From NCBI RefSeq assembly GCF_000320405.1, contig NZ_KB291713.1, positions 1 through 33,969 on the forward strand: 33,969 nt of DNA, in the 5' to 3' direction. Shown in pieces: positions 1-10,100 of this stretch. The stretch's first letter is position 1. Each line of letters begins with the position of its first letter. This DNA comes from Clostridium celatum DSM 1785 (GTDB lineage: Bacteria > Bacillota > Clostridia > Clostridiales > Clostridiaceae). The position numbers were made by a program, and so were the translations under genes. The notes under the pieces were generated by a model. It was not told the origin of the DNA, did no database searches, and was given only the letters and a program-made list of their open reading frames with translations.

Positions 1-58
1 TTGGCTTTACACTTTACTCTATATAAAAGAAATAAATCTGATTAAGAGGTGAGATATC

Positions 59-1249
59 ATGGACGAAAGTAAGAAAAGAATTAGTTTAAAAGAGTTATTG
101 ACTATGGATTTAAGGGATTTAAAAAAGTTGAAATCAAAGGGTACAGGGTCCGCCTCTGTTAGTAGTTCAAAGTCTAAAAGAGAAAAGAAAAAAAGAAATC
201 CAAGAAAAGTTATTGCCTTTGATATTGGAAGTAATACTATAAAAATTGTAGTTGGAAGACATGAAAATGAAAAATTAGTAATAGAAAATATGTTAGATGT
301 ACCAACTCCAGTAGATACAATTATGGATGGAAAAATATTTAATGAAAAAGAGTTAGCAGAAATAATACAATATACATTAAAAACAGAAAAGATAAATGTT
401 AAAGATATAATTTATACAACAGATTCAACATCTATAATCAATAGAGAATTATTAATTCCAAAGGTTGAGGAAGATGAAATGGAAACGGTAATTAGATATG
501 AAATACAACAATTCTTACCGATAAATCTTAATGATTATATATTACAGTACACATTATTAGGAGAAGTTGAGGATCATATTGATGGAATGTCTAAATATAA
601 GGTTAATGTAATATCATATCCAGAAAAATCGGCTAGAGCATATTATGATTTATTGAAGGATATGGATGTAAAGCCATATGCTTTAGATATAGTTCATAAC
701 TCAGTTAAAAAGTTATTAAATTTAAATGATAAAATAAATGAAATTGAAAAGAGCATTGATGAAACTATTGCCATGATAGATATGGGTGCAGAAATTATTA
801 ATGTTAACATATATAAAAATAATGAATTAGATTTTACAAGAATAATGAGAAATGGTGGAAATGATATAGATAATGCGTTAAGTCAAAGGCTTGAGATATC
901 GAAAAAGTTAGTAGAATCAATGAAGATAGAAAAAGCAGACTTAACATCTATATTAGAAAATGACGAAATAAATGATGTTATAAAAGAAGTGATATCAGAA
1001 TGGTTATCGGATTTATCAAGAATAATACAATTCTATAAAAATAAACAAAGAGGTAATGATATTCATAAAATTTATATTTATGGAGGAACTTCTAATATAA
1101 AAGGATTAGAAAAAGCTATTGAAGCAAAATTAAATATAAAAACAGAAAAAATAACAAGTCTTAGTAAAGTTGAACTTGCAAAGTCTAATTTAAAAGAAGA
1201 ATCATTAGAACAATATATAAATGCAATTGGTTCAATAATAAGATTGTAG
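59..1249 (+). CDS. pilM: Type IV pilus assembly protein PilM
   Basis: PilM is an actin-like cytoplasmic ATP-binding protein that docks on the N-terminal tail of PilN and links the pilus motor side to the PilN/PilO membrane complex. The ASKHA phosphate-1 motif is visible at residues 53-60 (FDIGSNT), a second nucleotide-binding segment around 240 (MIDMGAE) and the adenosine-type motif near 341 (GGTSNIKGL). An N-terminal extension of about 50 residues, rich in Lys and Ser, precedes the fold; typical PilM proteins start almost at the FDIGS strand. The ATG follows an AAGAGGTGAG ribosome binding site. It is the first visible gene of a pilus operon and pilN starts 15 bases after it. No promoter is evident in bases 1-58, so transcription probably comes from upstream genes outside the window. 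Confidence 0.92.
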   Translation: MDESKKRISLKELLTMDLRDLKKLKSKGTGSASVSSSKSKREKKKRNPRKVIAFDIGSNTIKIVVGRHENEKLVIENMLDVPTPVDTIMDGKIFNEKELAEIIQYTLKTEKINVKDIIYTTDSTSIINRELLIPKVEEDEMETVIRYEIQQFLPINLNDYILQYTLLGEVEDHIDGMSKYKVNVISYPEKSARAYYDLLKDMDVKPYALDIVHNSVKKLLNLNDKINEIEKSIDETIAMIDMGAEIINVNIYKNNELDFTRIMRNGGNDIDNALSQRLEISKKLVESMKIEKADLTSILENDEINDVIKEVISEWLSDLSRIIQFYKNKQRGNDIHKIYIYGGTSNIKGLEKAIEAKLNIKTEKITSLSKVELAKSNLKEESLEQYINAIGSIIRL

Positions 1250-1264
1250 AAAGGAGAGATATGC

Positions 1265-1822
1265 ATGTTAAACAGAGATATAAACTTTTTTAGCACGTAT
1301 GTTGGGCAAAAAAAAGAAAAGAAAAATCAAAACATATATATTTATACGTTAACTACCTTTCTTACAGTACTTATATTAGGAACACTTTCTTGGAATACAG
1401 TAAATTTATTTATAGTAAATGATCAAATTAAAGTAATAGATGCAAAGCTTAATGATCCTACAATACAAAGTCAAATAAAAGAGTCAGAGGTAGTAAATTC
1501 AAAATTAAATATATTAGAAAGTTATAACAAGGATTTAACTAAAGTAGTTACAGCTATAGATAATAGAAGTTTAATAAATAATACTATATTAGATAAAATA
1601 AGCTCAGTACTTCCAAGTGATGTCACATTCAAAAATATAAATATAACAAATGGAAATGTATCTATATCAGCTGCTTCAAAAACAAGAACAGCAATAGCAG
1701 AGGTACAACATAACCTAAAGTCATTAGACATAATTGGCGATGTAACAATAGGTAGTATATCAGGTGATGGCTCATCAGGGGAATATACATTTGATTTAAA
1801 ATGTGTATTAATGGGTGAATAG
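1265..1822 (+). CDS. pilN: Type IV pilus inner-membrane protein PilN
   Basis: This is a bitopic membrane protein of 185 residues. It has a short cytoplasmic N-terminus with the DINFFS segment (the position of the INLLP-like PilM-binding motif of PilN), one transmembrane helix at about residues 26-50, a coiled-coil-like stretch, and a C-terminal domain with the alternating strands expected of the PilN/GspL-type ferredoxin-like fold. Length fits the family (about 180-210). The start is an ATG after an AAAGGAGAG ribosome binding site. It lies between pilM and pilO with gaps of 15 and 2 bases, so the assignment rests on both the sequence layout and the conserved pilM-pilN-pilO order. PilN pairs with PilO to form the alignment complex of the pilus machine. 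Confidence 0.87.
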   Translation: MLNRDINFFSTYVGQKKEKKNQNIYIYTLTTFLTVLILGTLSWNTVNLFIVNDQIKVIDAKLNDPTIQSQIKESEVVNSKLNILESYNKDLTKVVTAIDNRSLINNTILDKISSVLPSDVTFKNINITNGNVSISAASKTRTAIAEVQHNLKSLDIIGDVTIGSISGDGSSGEYTFDLKCVLMGE

Positions 1823-1824
1823 TT

Positions 1825-3129
1825 ATGAAAATAAGTAAAAAAGAAAAATATTTATTAGGTGTATTAGGAACAATTTTAGTTTCTGTATTATATTATCAAT
1901 TTATATATACTCCTCAAGTTGAAAAGCTTGAAAATTTAAAAGCTATAAAGCTTGAAAAGGAAACAAAATATGATGAAATAATTGAAACAATAAAAATATT
2001 GGAGCAAAGAAAAGGAAAGATAAAGTCACTTAATCAACAAATAATAGATAGGGCAAACCCGTTATATCCAGAAATAATACAGGAAAATTTAATATTAGAA
2101 ATAGATAAGTTACTAACAGATAGTAAATTAAAGGGAACTATTTCTTTTAGCGGTATAACAGTAGGGCAAGTTGAAGCTTTACCAAGTGGAGTTAATTCAA
2201 ATTTACAAACGTCTTTTGATTCTATAGTAAATGAATATAATAATAATTTTAAGAGTGAATCAGTAGAATCAGAGTTAGTTGAAGCAAATCAAGAAATAAA
2301 AGACTCTAATGGAATTAATGAAGAAAACATTATAAGTGAATCAGTATCTGAAGGTAGTACTAGAGGAGAAAATTCAGCAATAATAAGTAGTGGAGATGCC
2401 ACTACAGAACAAATAAAAGTTAGCTTAAACTTTAATGGTACATATACTTCATTAAAAGATTTTATTAGATTAGTAAATAATAATTCGAGAAAAATAGTAA
2501 TAACAAATATATCATTATCAGGTAAGGGTGAAGGTGAAGAAGTAAGTGGTTCAATGAATTTAGAGTTTTATGCAATACCTAAGCTTGGAGATACAGATAG
2601 TGAATATTATAGATGGTTATTAAATAATACTTATGGAAAGAAATATCCATTTAGTTCATCTGCAGCAAGTGGTACAACAATTGAGCAATTAACTACATCA
2701 CATGCAAGTTATGATTTTATTATGGTATCAAAACCAATTTCATCAGATTTACCTACAGTAATGCTTGGACAAGCTAATGACACATCAAATTTATCATATG
2801 TGTATGCAGATAATAGTGGAACTGAAACTGTAGAACTTGTATTAACAGAAGAGAGTGGAAGGTATTATTTCAAATACAAGGCTGGGTCTAATACTTATCC
2901 GTTAAGTTACAACGGAAATGGAATTGAATTTAAACCACTTGGAGATAAGATAGTTTTAAATATACTTTCGACTAAAAGACTAAATGAAGAAGACCTTTCA
3001 GGTATTGCATTAACTATTACGAACAATACAAAAAAAGAAGTTGAAGTAATAATTGAAAATGAAGATGATAATAGACCAAGAATATCACTTGCAAGTGAAG
3101 GTAATAACGTTAAAGTTACTAAAAAGTAG
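1825..3129 (+). CDS. pilO: Type IV pilus PilO-like protein with long C-terminal extension
   Basis: The start is only two bases after the pilN stop, suggesting translational coupling. Residues 1-28 hold a short basic tail and one transmembrane helix. Residues 30-75 are a Lys/Glu-rich coiled coil, 190-253 look like the PilO ferredoxin-like domain (INFNGTY-like strand then TSLKDFIRLVNN), and an acidic Ser/Glu linker lies at about 135-190. The protein is 434 residues while ordinary PilO is about 200. The extra part, from about 254 to the end, contains beta-rich segments with a Ser/Thr-rich patch and is not something I recognise. It should face the cell-wall side of the membrane. Position in the operon makes PilO the best call; the role of the extension is unknown. 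Confidence 0.8.
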   Translation: MKISKKEKYLLGVLGTILVSVLYYQFIYTPQVEKLENLKAIKLEKETKYDEIIETIKILEQRKGKIKSLNQQIIDRANPLYPEIIQENLILEIDKLLTDSKLKGTISFSGITVGQVEALPSGVNSNLQTSFDSIVNEYNNNFKSESVESELVEANQEIKDSNGINEENIISESVSEGSTRGENSAIISSGDATTEQIKVSLNFNGTYTSLKDFIRLVNNNSRKIVITNISLSGKGEGEEVSGSMNLEFYAIPKLGDTDSEYYRWLLNNTYGKKYPFSSSAASGTTIEQLTTSHASYDFIMVSKPISSDLPTVMLGQANDTSNLSYVYADNSGTETVELVLTEESGRYYFKYKAGSNTYPLSYNGNGIEFKPLGDKIVLNILSTKRLNEEDLSGIALTITNNTKKEVEVIIENEDDNRPRISLASEGNNVKVTKK

Positions 3130-3138
3130 GTGAAAATT

Positions 3139-4044
3139 ATGATTTTTAATAAAAAGAAAAAAGCATCTACCTTACTAGAAGTGATAATAAGCTTAGCATT
3201 AGTTGCGTTATTAGTTGGACCAGCGATGAACATGATTGTTGCTTCAGTTAAAAATATTCAAAAAACTAAAGTAAAGGAAAAAGCAGAGCTTATAGGTAAG
3301 CAAATAGTTGAAGAAATTAAAGCATTAGATTTAGAAAACTTATCTATAGGAAATATTACTTTAAGCAATAATGTTGTATTAACTAAGGATATAACATCAG
3401 AAAATGAAGAAATTATTAGAGGGTCTAATTATAATATTGAAACTAATAATAACGGATATGATATTGATATTATTATGAAAAAAAATACTAATGTTAAATA
3501 TGATAACATTAATGAAAGTATGGATGCTGAATTTAATGTATACATTGATAGCTATAATAACGTAGAGTTTTTATTTTTTGAAAATGTGAGAGATTCTTCT
3601 AATTTGATAAAAATACCTATATTAAATAATTATGATTTTAAAGTTATAAATACAAGTACAGAAATACAAATACAAAGTGCTGAAGGAGATAGCTTAAACC
3701 CTTCCATAGTAAAAACGGTATTGGATGGGGCGGTTAAACCAGGATTTTTAAAGATAAATTTTTTAGAAACTAATGAAAAAATAACAGATGAAGAAAAAAA
3801 GCAAATAAAAATAGAAGTGGATAATAAGATGGGTGAAGATTTTAATATTTTTATATCCAAAAGAGTAAGTAGCTTATTTAAAGAAGAGATAAAAATAGAT
3901 AAAACATCAATTGGAAGTATATTAGTTACAACAGATGAGTTTGACCCTAAGCCTATTGGAGATATGTATGACTTTACTGTTAGGGTAAATAAAGATGGTA
4001 AAGAATTATTTAAATTAAATGGGTATAAAAATATAAATTTATAA
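3139..4044 (+). CDS. Prepilin-type minor pilin (PilV-like)
   Basis: The N-terminus carries a type III (prepilin) signal: a basic leader KKKK, then A-S-TLLEV followed by a hydrophobic helix of about 20 residues. Aligned to the usual G-F-TLLE motif, cleavage would fall after Ala, with Glu at +5 of the mature protein. The rest (about 300 residues) is hydrophilic, and I recognise no specific fold. The longest frame begins at GTG 3130, but the ATG at 3139 is preceded by TAGGTG overlapping the pilO stop and gives a normal short leader, so I chose 3139. It lies directly after pilO and before the PilX-like gene, in the position of PilV-type minor pilins. Processing would need a prepilin peptidase that is not in this window. 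Confidence 0.82.
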   Translation: MIFNKKKKASTLLEVIISLALVALLVGPAMNMIVASVKNIQKTKVKEKAELIGKQIVEEIKALDLENLSIGNITLSNNVVLTKDITSENEEIIRGSNYNIETNNNGYDIDIIMKKNTNVKYDNINESMDAEFNVYIDSYNNVEFLFFENVRDSSNLIKIPILNNYDFKVINTSTEIQIQSAEGDSLNPSIVKTVLDGAVKPGFLKINFLETNEKITDEEKKQIKIEVDNKMGEDFNIFISKRVSSLFKEEIKIDKTSIGSILVTTDEFDPKPIGDMYDFTVRVNKDGKELFKLNGYKNINL

Positions 4045-4059
4045 GTGGGGTAGGTATAG

Positions 4060-6471
4060 ATGAGAAAGAAGAAAAAGGGTTCGAGTTTAGTATTGGTATT
4101 AGTAATTTTTCTTATGTTAATTACTGTTGGAACAGCAATAGTATCAACAACGTCTGTTGTATATAAAAATCAAATCAATGAAAGTAAAAGAGCACAAAAT
4201 CTTTATTCATCTGAATCAGGATTAGATGTAACTTATAACGTTATAGCAAAGACTATTGAAACTGCAATAAGTCTTAGCAATAAAGCTGTTAATGAACTAC
4301 TTTATAAGAATTATAATCTTATAGAAGTTGAAAGAGAAGCTGTAAAAAATGGAACAGAGTTAAAATTTCCTGTAAAGATAGGAGACAATAGTAAAAGTAG
4401 AATAATAAAATCAGATTTAACTTTAAATAGAGAAGAATTAAAAAAGGTTGAAGATGAGATTTTTCAAACAGCTTTTTGCTTAATAATGAAGGATAACATT
4501 ACTAAATGTATAACTAATGGCGAATATTTAAAGAGCATAATATCTTTTACTGAATATTTTATAAAAAGTGAAATGAGTGTTAATGGATCTAAAATTAATG
4601 AACCGGAAAAGATATTTTCAAAAATAAAATATGAAAATGATATTTCACCAAACATAATTGCAGAAATAATAGGAGAAATGCCTAATTTAGATGATGAAGA
4701 TAAAGAAATAGAATTAGATATAACATCTCAATTTTATAGTGGCATTGAAGATGATGAAAATAAAAATATAACAAGGAAAAATACTGTAGATACTGAATTA
4801 ACAGCACAACCAGGAAAGCAAGAAAGGGTTATTAATTTAAAATATAAAATAACAGTGCCAGTATATAATCCAACTAATACAACTAAAAAGGTTCAAATAA
4901 TTAAAAGACCTGTATTTGATAATAGTTTTGCCATCGACGGAAATTTATATTTATCAGGTAGTCAAATTGATATAGAAGGTAACTTATATGTAAAAGGTTC
5001 TGACATTAAAGAAACAGATGTTAATGGATTAGACCAAAATGTTTTTAATAAATATAAAAATGGGATAATTATAGAATCTAATGGAAATTCAATTCAAGAT
5101 AGTACAAATGTCAATATTGAAGGGAATATAGTTACTACTAAGAGTATTAGTATGAGAGATTATACTAATTTAATAATGAACGGAGATATTTATGCATCTA
5201 ACTTGCATTTGGGTAAATACACTAATGAAGCCAATGCTTCTAATAATATAGGAACTGATATAACAATAAATAGAAATGTATCAGTAAATAAAAAAGCTAA
5301 TGTGTATTTAAGTAATGATTTATCTATATATGCAGACAACTCAACAGTAAATTTAAATAGTTTTTACGGATTAAATGATATTACTGATAATAGTTCAGGA
5401 CAAGATAGGTCATCAAGTAGTATTATTATTAACTCAAGAGATAATGTAAATTTATATGTAAAAGAGAAAGCGTATATTTTAGGAACTGCTTATATAAATA
5501 CAGATAATAAATATCAAACAGGTGAATCAGTAGCTGTAAAAGGAAATTATTTAGCTTATACAACTTCTTTAGAAGGGCAAGAAATAGGTGATAGTAACAC
5601 TAACTATGAAAATGTTGAATTTCAATATGATAGGCCGTTACAGTTAATATCTAAAATTAATGGAGCAGATGTTAATGTTATAAGTAAAGCGCAGTATTTT
5701 GAGGATTATTCAAAAATTGAAGAGAATAAGGCAAGATTAAATTTAGTATCAGTAAGTTTACCAAGTGATACATATTCAATAGGAGCCTATATAAATGGAA
5801 ATACTATAAAAGGTTCTAGTGGAAAATTAGCAGATACAATGCTAAATATTATAAAGACTGAAAAAGATAAATTTGCTAAAAAAGTTTATGGGTTCGGGAT
5901 AATTGGTGCTGATTTTGATAATCCGCCAACAAGTGTTGAAACGGGATTAAGATCTGTAACAACGGAATTATTATTAGAAAATCTTCCTAATGTATATAAT
6001 GAAATGATAGCACCTAATGACTATAGAGTAGTATTCAATAAGGAAAAAAATAAGAATGTTGTTTTAGTTGGGAATGATTCAAATGTTAGAATAGATGAAT
6101 TAAAATCAGATACTAACAATATAGTAATAGATTTAAGCAATAATAATGAAGCTAAATTTACTGGTCTTATAATGACTAATGGAAATGTTGAAATTTATGG
6201 ACAGTTAGAAGTAAGAGGTTCTATAATAGCAGCTGGAAATTTAGTTTGTAATAGTGATAATAAAAAAAAGAAATTTATTTATGATAGTAAAGTAGTTAAG
6301 GAAATAATAGCTATCTATTACGACAAATTATATAAAGAAGGTTCAAATGATACTGTAATAGTACAACCAACAGATGAATATACAGAAACAGTTGAAATTG
6401 AATATGATAGTAGCAAGCAACATAATGTTAAAGATTACATTAAACAAAGCTTATGGAGTATTAAAAAATAA
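4060..6471 (+). CDS. Giant PilX/GspK-like pilus protein with beta-helix-like body
   Basis: The first 65 residues match the PilX N-terminal pattern: basic leader KKKKG, then SSLVLVLVIFLMLITVG and, after the helix, a polar segment with NLYSSESGL where PilX has its NL..AAE motif. As in PilX/GspK members, position +5 is not Glu. PilX proteins are commonly below 200 residues; this one has 803. From about residue 290 there are recurring short strands of the type DGNLYLSG, EGNLYVKG, EGNIVTTK, MNGDIYAS, and again near 700-740 (TNGNVEIYGQLEVRGSIIAAGN). These resemble bactofilin or right-handed beta-helix rungs. It starts 15 bases after the previous gene, with GGGG-TAGG upstream. It is probably a minor pilin capping or priming the pilus together with its neighbours; the function of the large body is inferred only. 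Confidence 0.78.
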   Translation: MRKKKKGSSLVLVLVIFLMLITVGTAIVSTTSVVYKNQINESKRAQNLYSSESGLDVTYNVIAKTIETAISLSNKAVNELLYKNYNLIEVEREAVKNGTELKFPVKIGDNSKSRIIKSDLTLNREELKKVEDEIFQTAFCLIMKDNITKCITNGEYLKSIISFTEYFIKSEMSVNGSKINEPEKIFSKIKYENDISPNIIAEIIGEMPNLDDEDKEIELDITSQFYSGIEDDENKNITRKNTVDTELTAQPGKQERVINLKYKITVPVYNPTNTTKKVQIIKRPVFDNSFAIDGNLYLSGSQIDIEGNLYVKGSDIKETDVNGLDQNVFNKYKNGIIIESNGNSIQDSTNVNIEGNIVTTKSISMRDYTNLIMNGDIYASNLHLGKYTNEANASNNIGTDITINRNVSVNKKANVYLSNDLSIYADNSTVNLNSFYGLNDITDNSSGQDRSSSSIIINSRDNVNLYVKEKAYILGTAYINTDNKYQTGESVAVKGNYLAYTTSLEGQEIGDSNTNYENVEFQYDRPLQLISKINGADVNVISKAQYFEDYSKIEENKARLNLVSVSLPSDTYSIGAYINGNTIKGSSGKLADTMLNIIKTEKDKFAKKVYGFGIIGADFDNPPTSVETGLRSVTTELLLENLPNVYNEMIAPNDYRVVFNKEKNKNVVLVGNDSNVRIDELKSDTNNIVIDLSNNNEAKFTGLIMTNGNVEIYGQLEVRGSIIAAGNLVCNSDNKKKKFIYDSKVVKEIIAIYYDKLYKEGSNDTVIVQPTDEYTETVEIEYDSSKQHNVKDYIKQSLWSIKK

Positions 6472-6544
6472 TGAAGGTGTGCCCCAGGGGAAAGTCGAAT
6501 TGGGGAGTCGAATACCAATAAATAAAAGTAGAGGGTGTTTTTAT

Positions 6545-7129
6545 ATGAAGAAAAAAGGGATAACTTTATTAGAAGTGATAATTACTATGTCTATAATGCT
6601 ATTGATTATGTCACTTGTTTATCCTATTTTTCTTTCAGGAAGCAAGAACTTGATTAAAAGTGATATGGAAACAACACTTCAAATGGATGCAACTGCTATA
6701 GAAAATAAGATATCAGAAATATTAACACAATCTAAAGGAATTGAAAGTGTTTTTGAAATTGAAAATGTAAATAGTAGTGATACAGAAAATATAGTTTTAA
6801 GTGAAGAAAAAAATTCAGAAAACACTGTAAATAATATAGGAAAACTTGAAGTAAAAGTTCCTAAAGATGAAGATATAGATAATGATAAATCTTATATATT
6901 TAAATTGGAAAGAGTGGATAGAAGAGATAATAAAAATATTTATTCTATATCAATAGATGATGGACAACCTTTATCTAAATATGTTGAAGCTTTTTCAATT
7001 GAAAGTATGGATGACAAAAAATTGGTAGATGCAATATACGTTAAAGTTAAGATTAATTTATATTATAAAAAAGGAATTACTGTAGTTGAGCATCCTATAG
7101 AATCTATAATAACATTTAGAAACGAGTAA
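6545..7129 (+). CDS. Prepilin-type minor pilin (PilW-like)
   Basis: This encodes 194 residues beginning with a canonical prepilin signal, KKKG then ITLLEV, with Glu at +5 and a hydrophobic helix to about residue 28. The remainder has an acidic middle and ends in short beta-strand-like segments (AIYVKVKINLYYKKG), as in PilW/PilJ-type minor pilins. The frame stays open back to 6374, but that region overlaps the end of the PilX-like gene and encodes no sensible leader. The ATG at 6545 has a GAGGGTG ribosome binding site and places the cleavage motif at residues 4-9, so I chose it. A 73-base spacer of unusually high G content separates it from the upstream gene. It precedes the vWA protein gene by 23 bases. 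Confidence 0.82.
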   Translation: MKKKGITLLEVIITMSIMLLIMSLVYPIFLSGSKNLIKSDMETTLQMDATAIENKISEILTQSKGIESVFEIENVNSSDTENIVLSEEKNSENTVNNIGKLEVKVPKDEDIDNDKSYIFKLERVDRRDNKNIYSISIDDGQPLSKYVEAFSIESMDDKKLVDAIYVKVKINLYYKKGITVVEHPIESIITFRNE

Positions 7130-7152
7130 TTATGAAGGGGGGAGATAAATAA

Positions 7153-10100
7153 ATGAGAAAATTAAATAAAAGTAAGATATTAAGTTTGGTATTAATTATT
7201 ATGATGGTATTTACATTTATTCCAATAAGTTTAGCTTGGGCAGATGATGTTTTAAATGACATAGAAGAGCAAGAATATAAAGATGAGCATAATGATGAAG
7301 ATAAAGAGGAAAATCAGATTAATGAATTATCATCTATAAGTATTAAGCCACAAATCAATTTGCAATATGGGGGAATTGTACCGGAAAACCCAATGGTAGG
7401 ACAAGAATTTGAAGTTACATATCATATAAACCCTGAACCATTTCAACATAATATTTCTAAGCCAAAGGAAATAGTACTTGTTTTAGATGGATCAGGAAGT
7501 ATGGATACAATAATAAAATGTGAGCATGGAAAGACTAGTTCGCATTATGTAAGTGGAGTATTATGTAAGCCAAAAACAAGATTAGAAGAGCTAAAAGATG
7601 CAGCAAAAGCATTTATAAATAAAATGAAATCAGTAGAGAATTTAAAAATAGGTATAGTTGTATATTCAAGTTCAGCTACAATTAATCCAATAAGTAGGAG
7701 TGGAACGACCACTGTTAAAAGATATTACAATGGAGTATGGACAAATAGAAGTGTGCCTAAATATCAGTCATATACAGATGAATATTTTTTAGATGTAAAT
7801 GATAGTAGATTGTTAAAAATGATAGATAATATAGATGCATTAGGTGGAACCAATACAGGTGAAGGATTGAGAAAAGCTAAATTTTTATTAGATGAAGGAA
7901 CTAAAGATGCTAATAAAACAATAGTATTTATGTCTGATGGTCTGCCCACTTATTATTCAATTACTGGAACTAATTTAAATCACTACAAAGAAATAGATAA
8001 TACAACACCAAGTATTTCAGGAGCTGGTAATGAGGATAGTCAAGATAATATTAATAAATCTTCTGCTTATGCAGAAGCTATTGGAAGTGAAAAAATAAGG
8101 GGAAATGGATATAATATTTTCTCTATAGGATATGGTTTGAATTCTACTGGTAATGAAAAAATGGAAGAAATTCATAAATCAATGGGAGGAGTAGCAACTA
8201 ATAATGATGATCCTAATAATACGTTTTTTGCAACTAGTGAAGGTGCAATAGAAAGCGTATTTAATAAAATTGCAGATACTTTAATAAATTCATATTCAAT
8301 TAATGACGTAAAACTTAATTTAAATTTATCAGATAGCATTAGTGCCTTTAATGGTGGATCTGTGAATATTAATGGGCATCAAGTGGAGATTGATCCAATA
8401 GTATATGAAAGAAAAGAAAACAATTGGTATCGTGCAGAGCCTCAAAGTATAAAATTCACAGTGAAGGCTAAGGATTCAGGCAGTATAAAACTGTTTAAGG
8501 AAAATAGCTCATTAACATACACGGATATTGAAGGTAAAATTCATTCAGTAGCTATACCTAATATTGAAATTAATGTAAGGGAATATTCAGCCACAGATGC
8601 TGATAAACTAGGAGTTACATTTTCACCGACTAAAAATGGATATCTTATTGGTGATAATGCTGATATAAAAGTTACATTTAGTCATTCAGGTAATAAAAAT
8701 ATTAGTTATACAGATGCAAAGTTTACATTAGATAAAAATAGTAAACCTAATAATTTTATAACACAGTCGTCATTTGATTATGTTTTAAACTTTGGTAATA
8801 TAACAGAAAGTAAAAATATGACTTATAATTTTAATATTAATGATGATATAGATATAAATAGCGAAGAGGGAGTTGGATATCAGTTAATAGGTAGTTATGA
8901 ATATAATATAAATGGTACAAAAGAATCAAATAGCAATATAACAACAAATGTTAATGTTAAAAGAGGTCAAATAAGGATAAAAGTTAATGATTCAATTAAT
9001 AATGATATAACATCAGAATCAAAGGTTGTATTAAAAGATAAATTTAATAATGAAATAATAGGTAATTATGATAATGGATATATAATTTTTGATACTGTTT
9101 CAACAGGGAGCCATGAGGTTGTATTAAAGGAAGTACCAGAAGGGTGTTATATTGCAGATGAAAATAAAAATGCATTAATAGAAGTCAAATATGAAAAGCC
9201 AGTCGGAACATATACATTTACAACTGAAGGGGCAATTGCAACAAAAGAATTAGAAATAGATGCAAAATTAATAGGCACTAATCCTAATTATCCATATTTA
9301 GATGAAGAGATAACAGTAACGTATGAAATTAATCCAAAGGAATTTATTAAAGATTCAACAAATGAAATTATAATAAAAGAAGCTAAATTATTATTTAATT
9401 TAGGTGATAAATTTACACCAGTAGATGGAGAGGGTTTAGTAAGTAGTGATAATGGTAAATATGTTTTAGATTTTGCAGATAAGGTTAAATATATTTATGA
9501 TAACACTAATAATAAATATGTGGCCGATAAGTTTACTGTTTCTTTTAAAATAAGAGCTAATAGTTCGGGAGAGAATATTTCATTTAATGAAGGTAAAATT
9601 GAATATGAAAATATATTGGATATAAATAATACAATGATATCAAATATAATAGATACTCCTGTTGTTACAGTCAGAAGTATAAGTGAATTACCTATTTATA
9701 CTGGTGCGGATATAAGGATATTAGAGATAGAACCATCGGATAGTTTTAAATTAACTAATTTATCATCGAGGTCTACAACTGGTATTGAAGAGATTGAAAA
9801 AATTATAGATGATAAAAAATATAAAATAGAAATTACTCATATGACTATGGCAGAGTTTATAGGTAAAGTTGATGATTTGAATGGAAAGTATGATGTAATT
9901 GTAATTGGAAAGTATGTAGATAATAGTTTGGTTAATCCAAATGGAATTATAAATGCCGAAAATAATTTAGAAGGAACTATATGGTTTAAGGATTATAAAG
10001 ATTTAGAAAATGATATTACTAATAAAAAAGCTAAGGAAATAAAAGAATTTATTAATTCAGGACAACTTGTCTTTATAGATAGTGATATTAAAGAAATGAG

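Noticed and set aside
6374..6544. Upstream extension of the PilW-like gene
   Set aside because: It overlaps the PilX-like gene and encodes no leader; the prepilin motif and ribosome binding site both favour ATG 6545.
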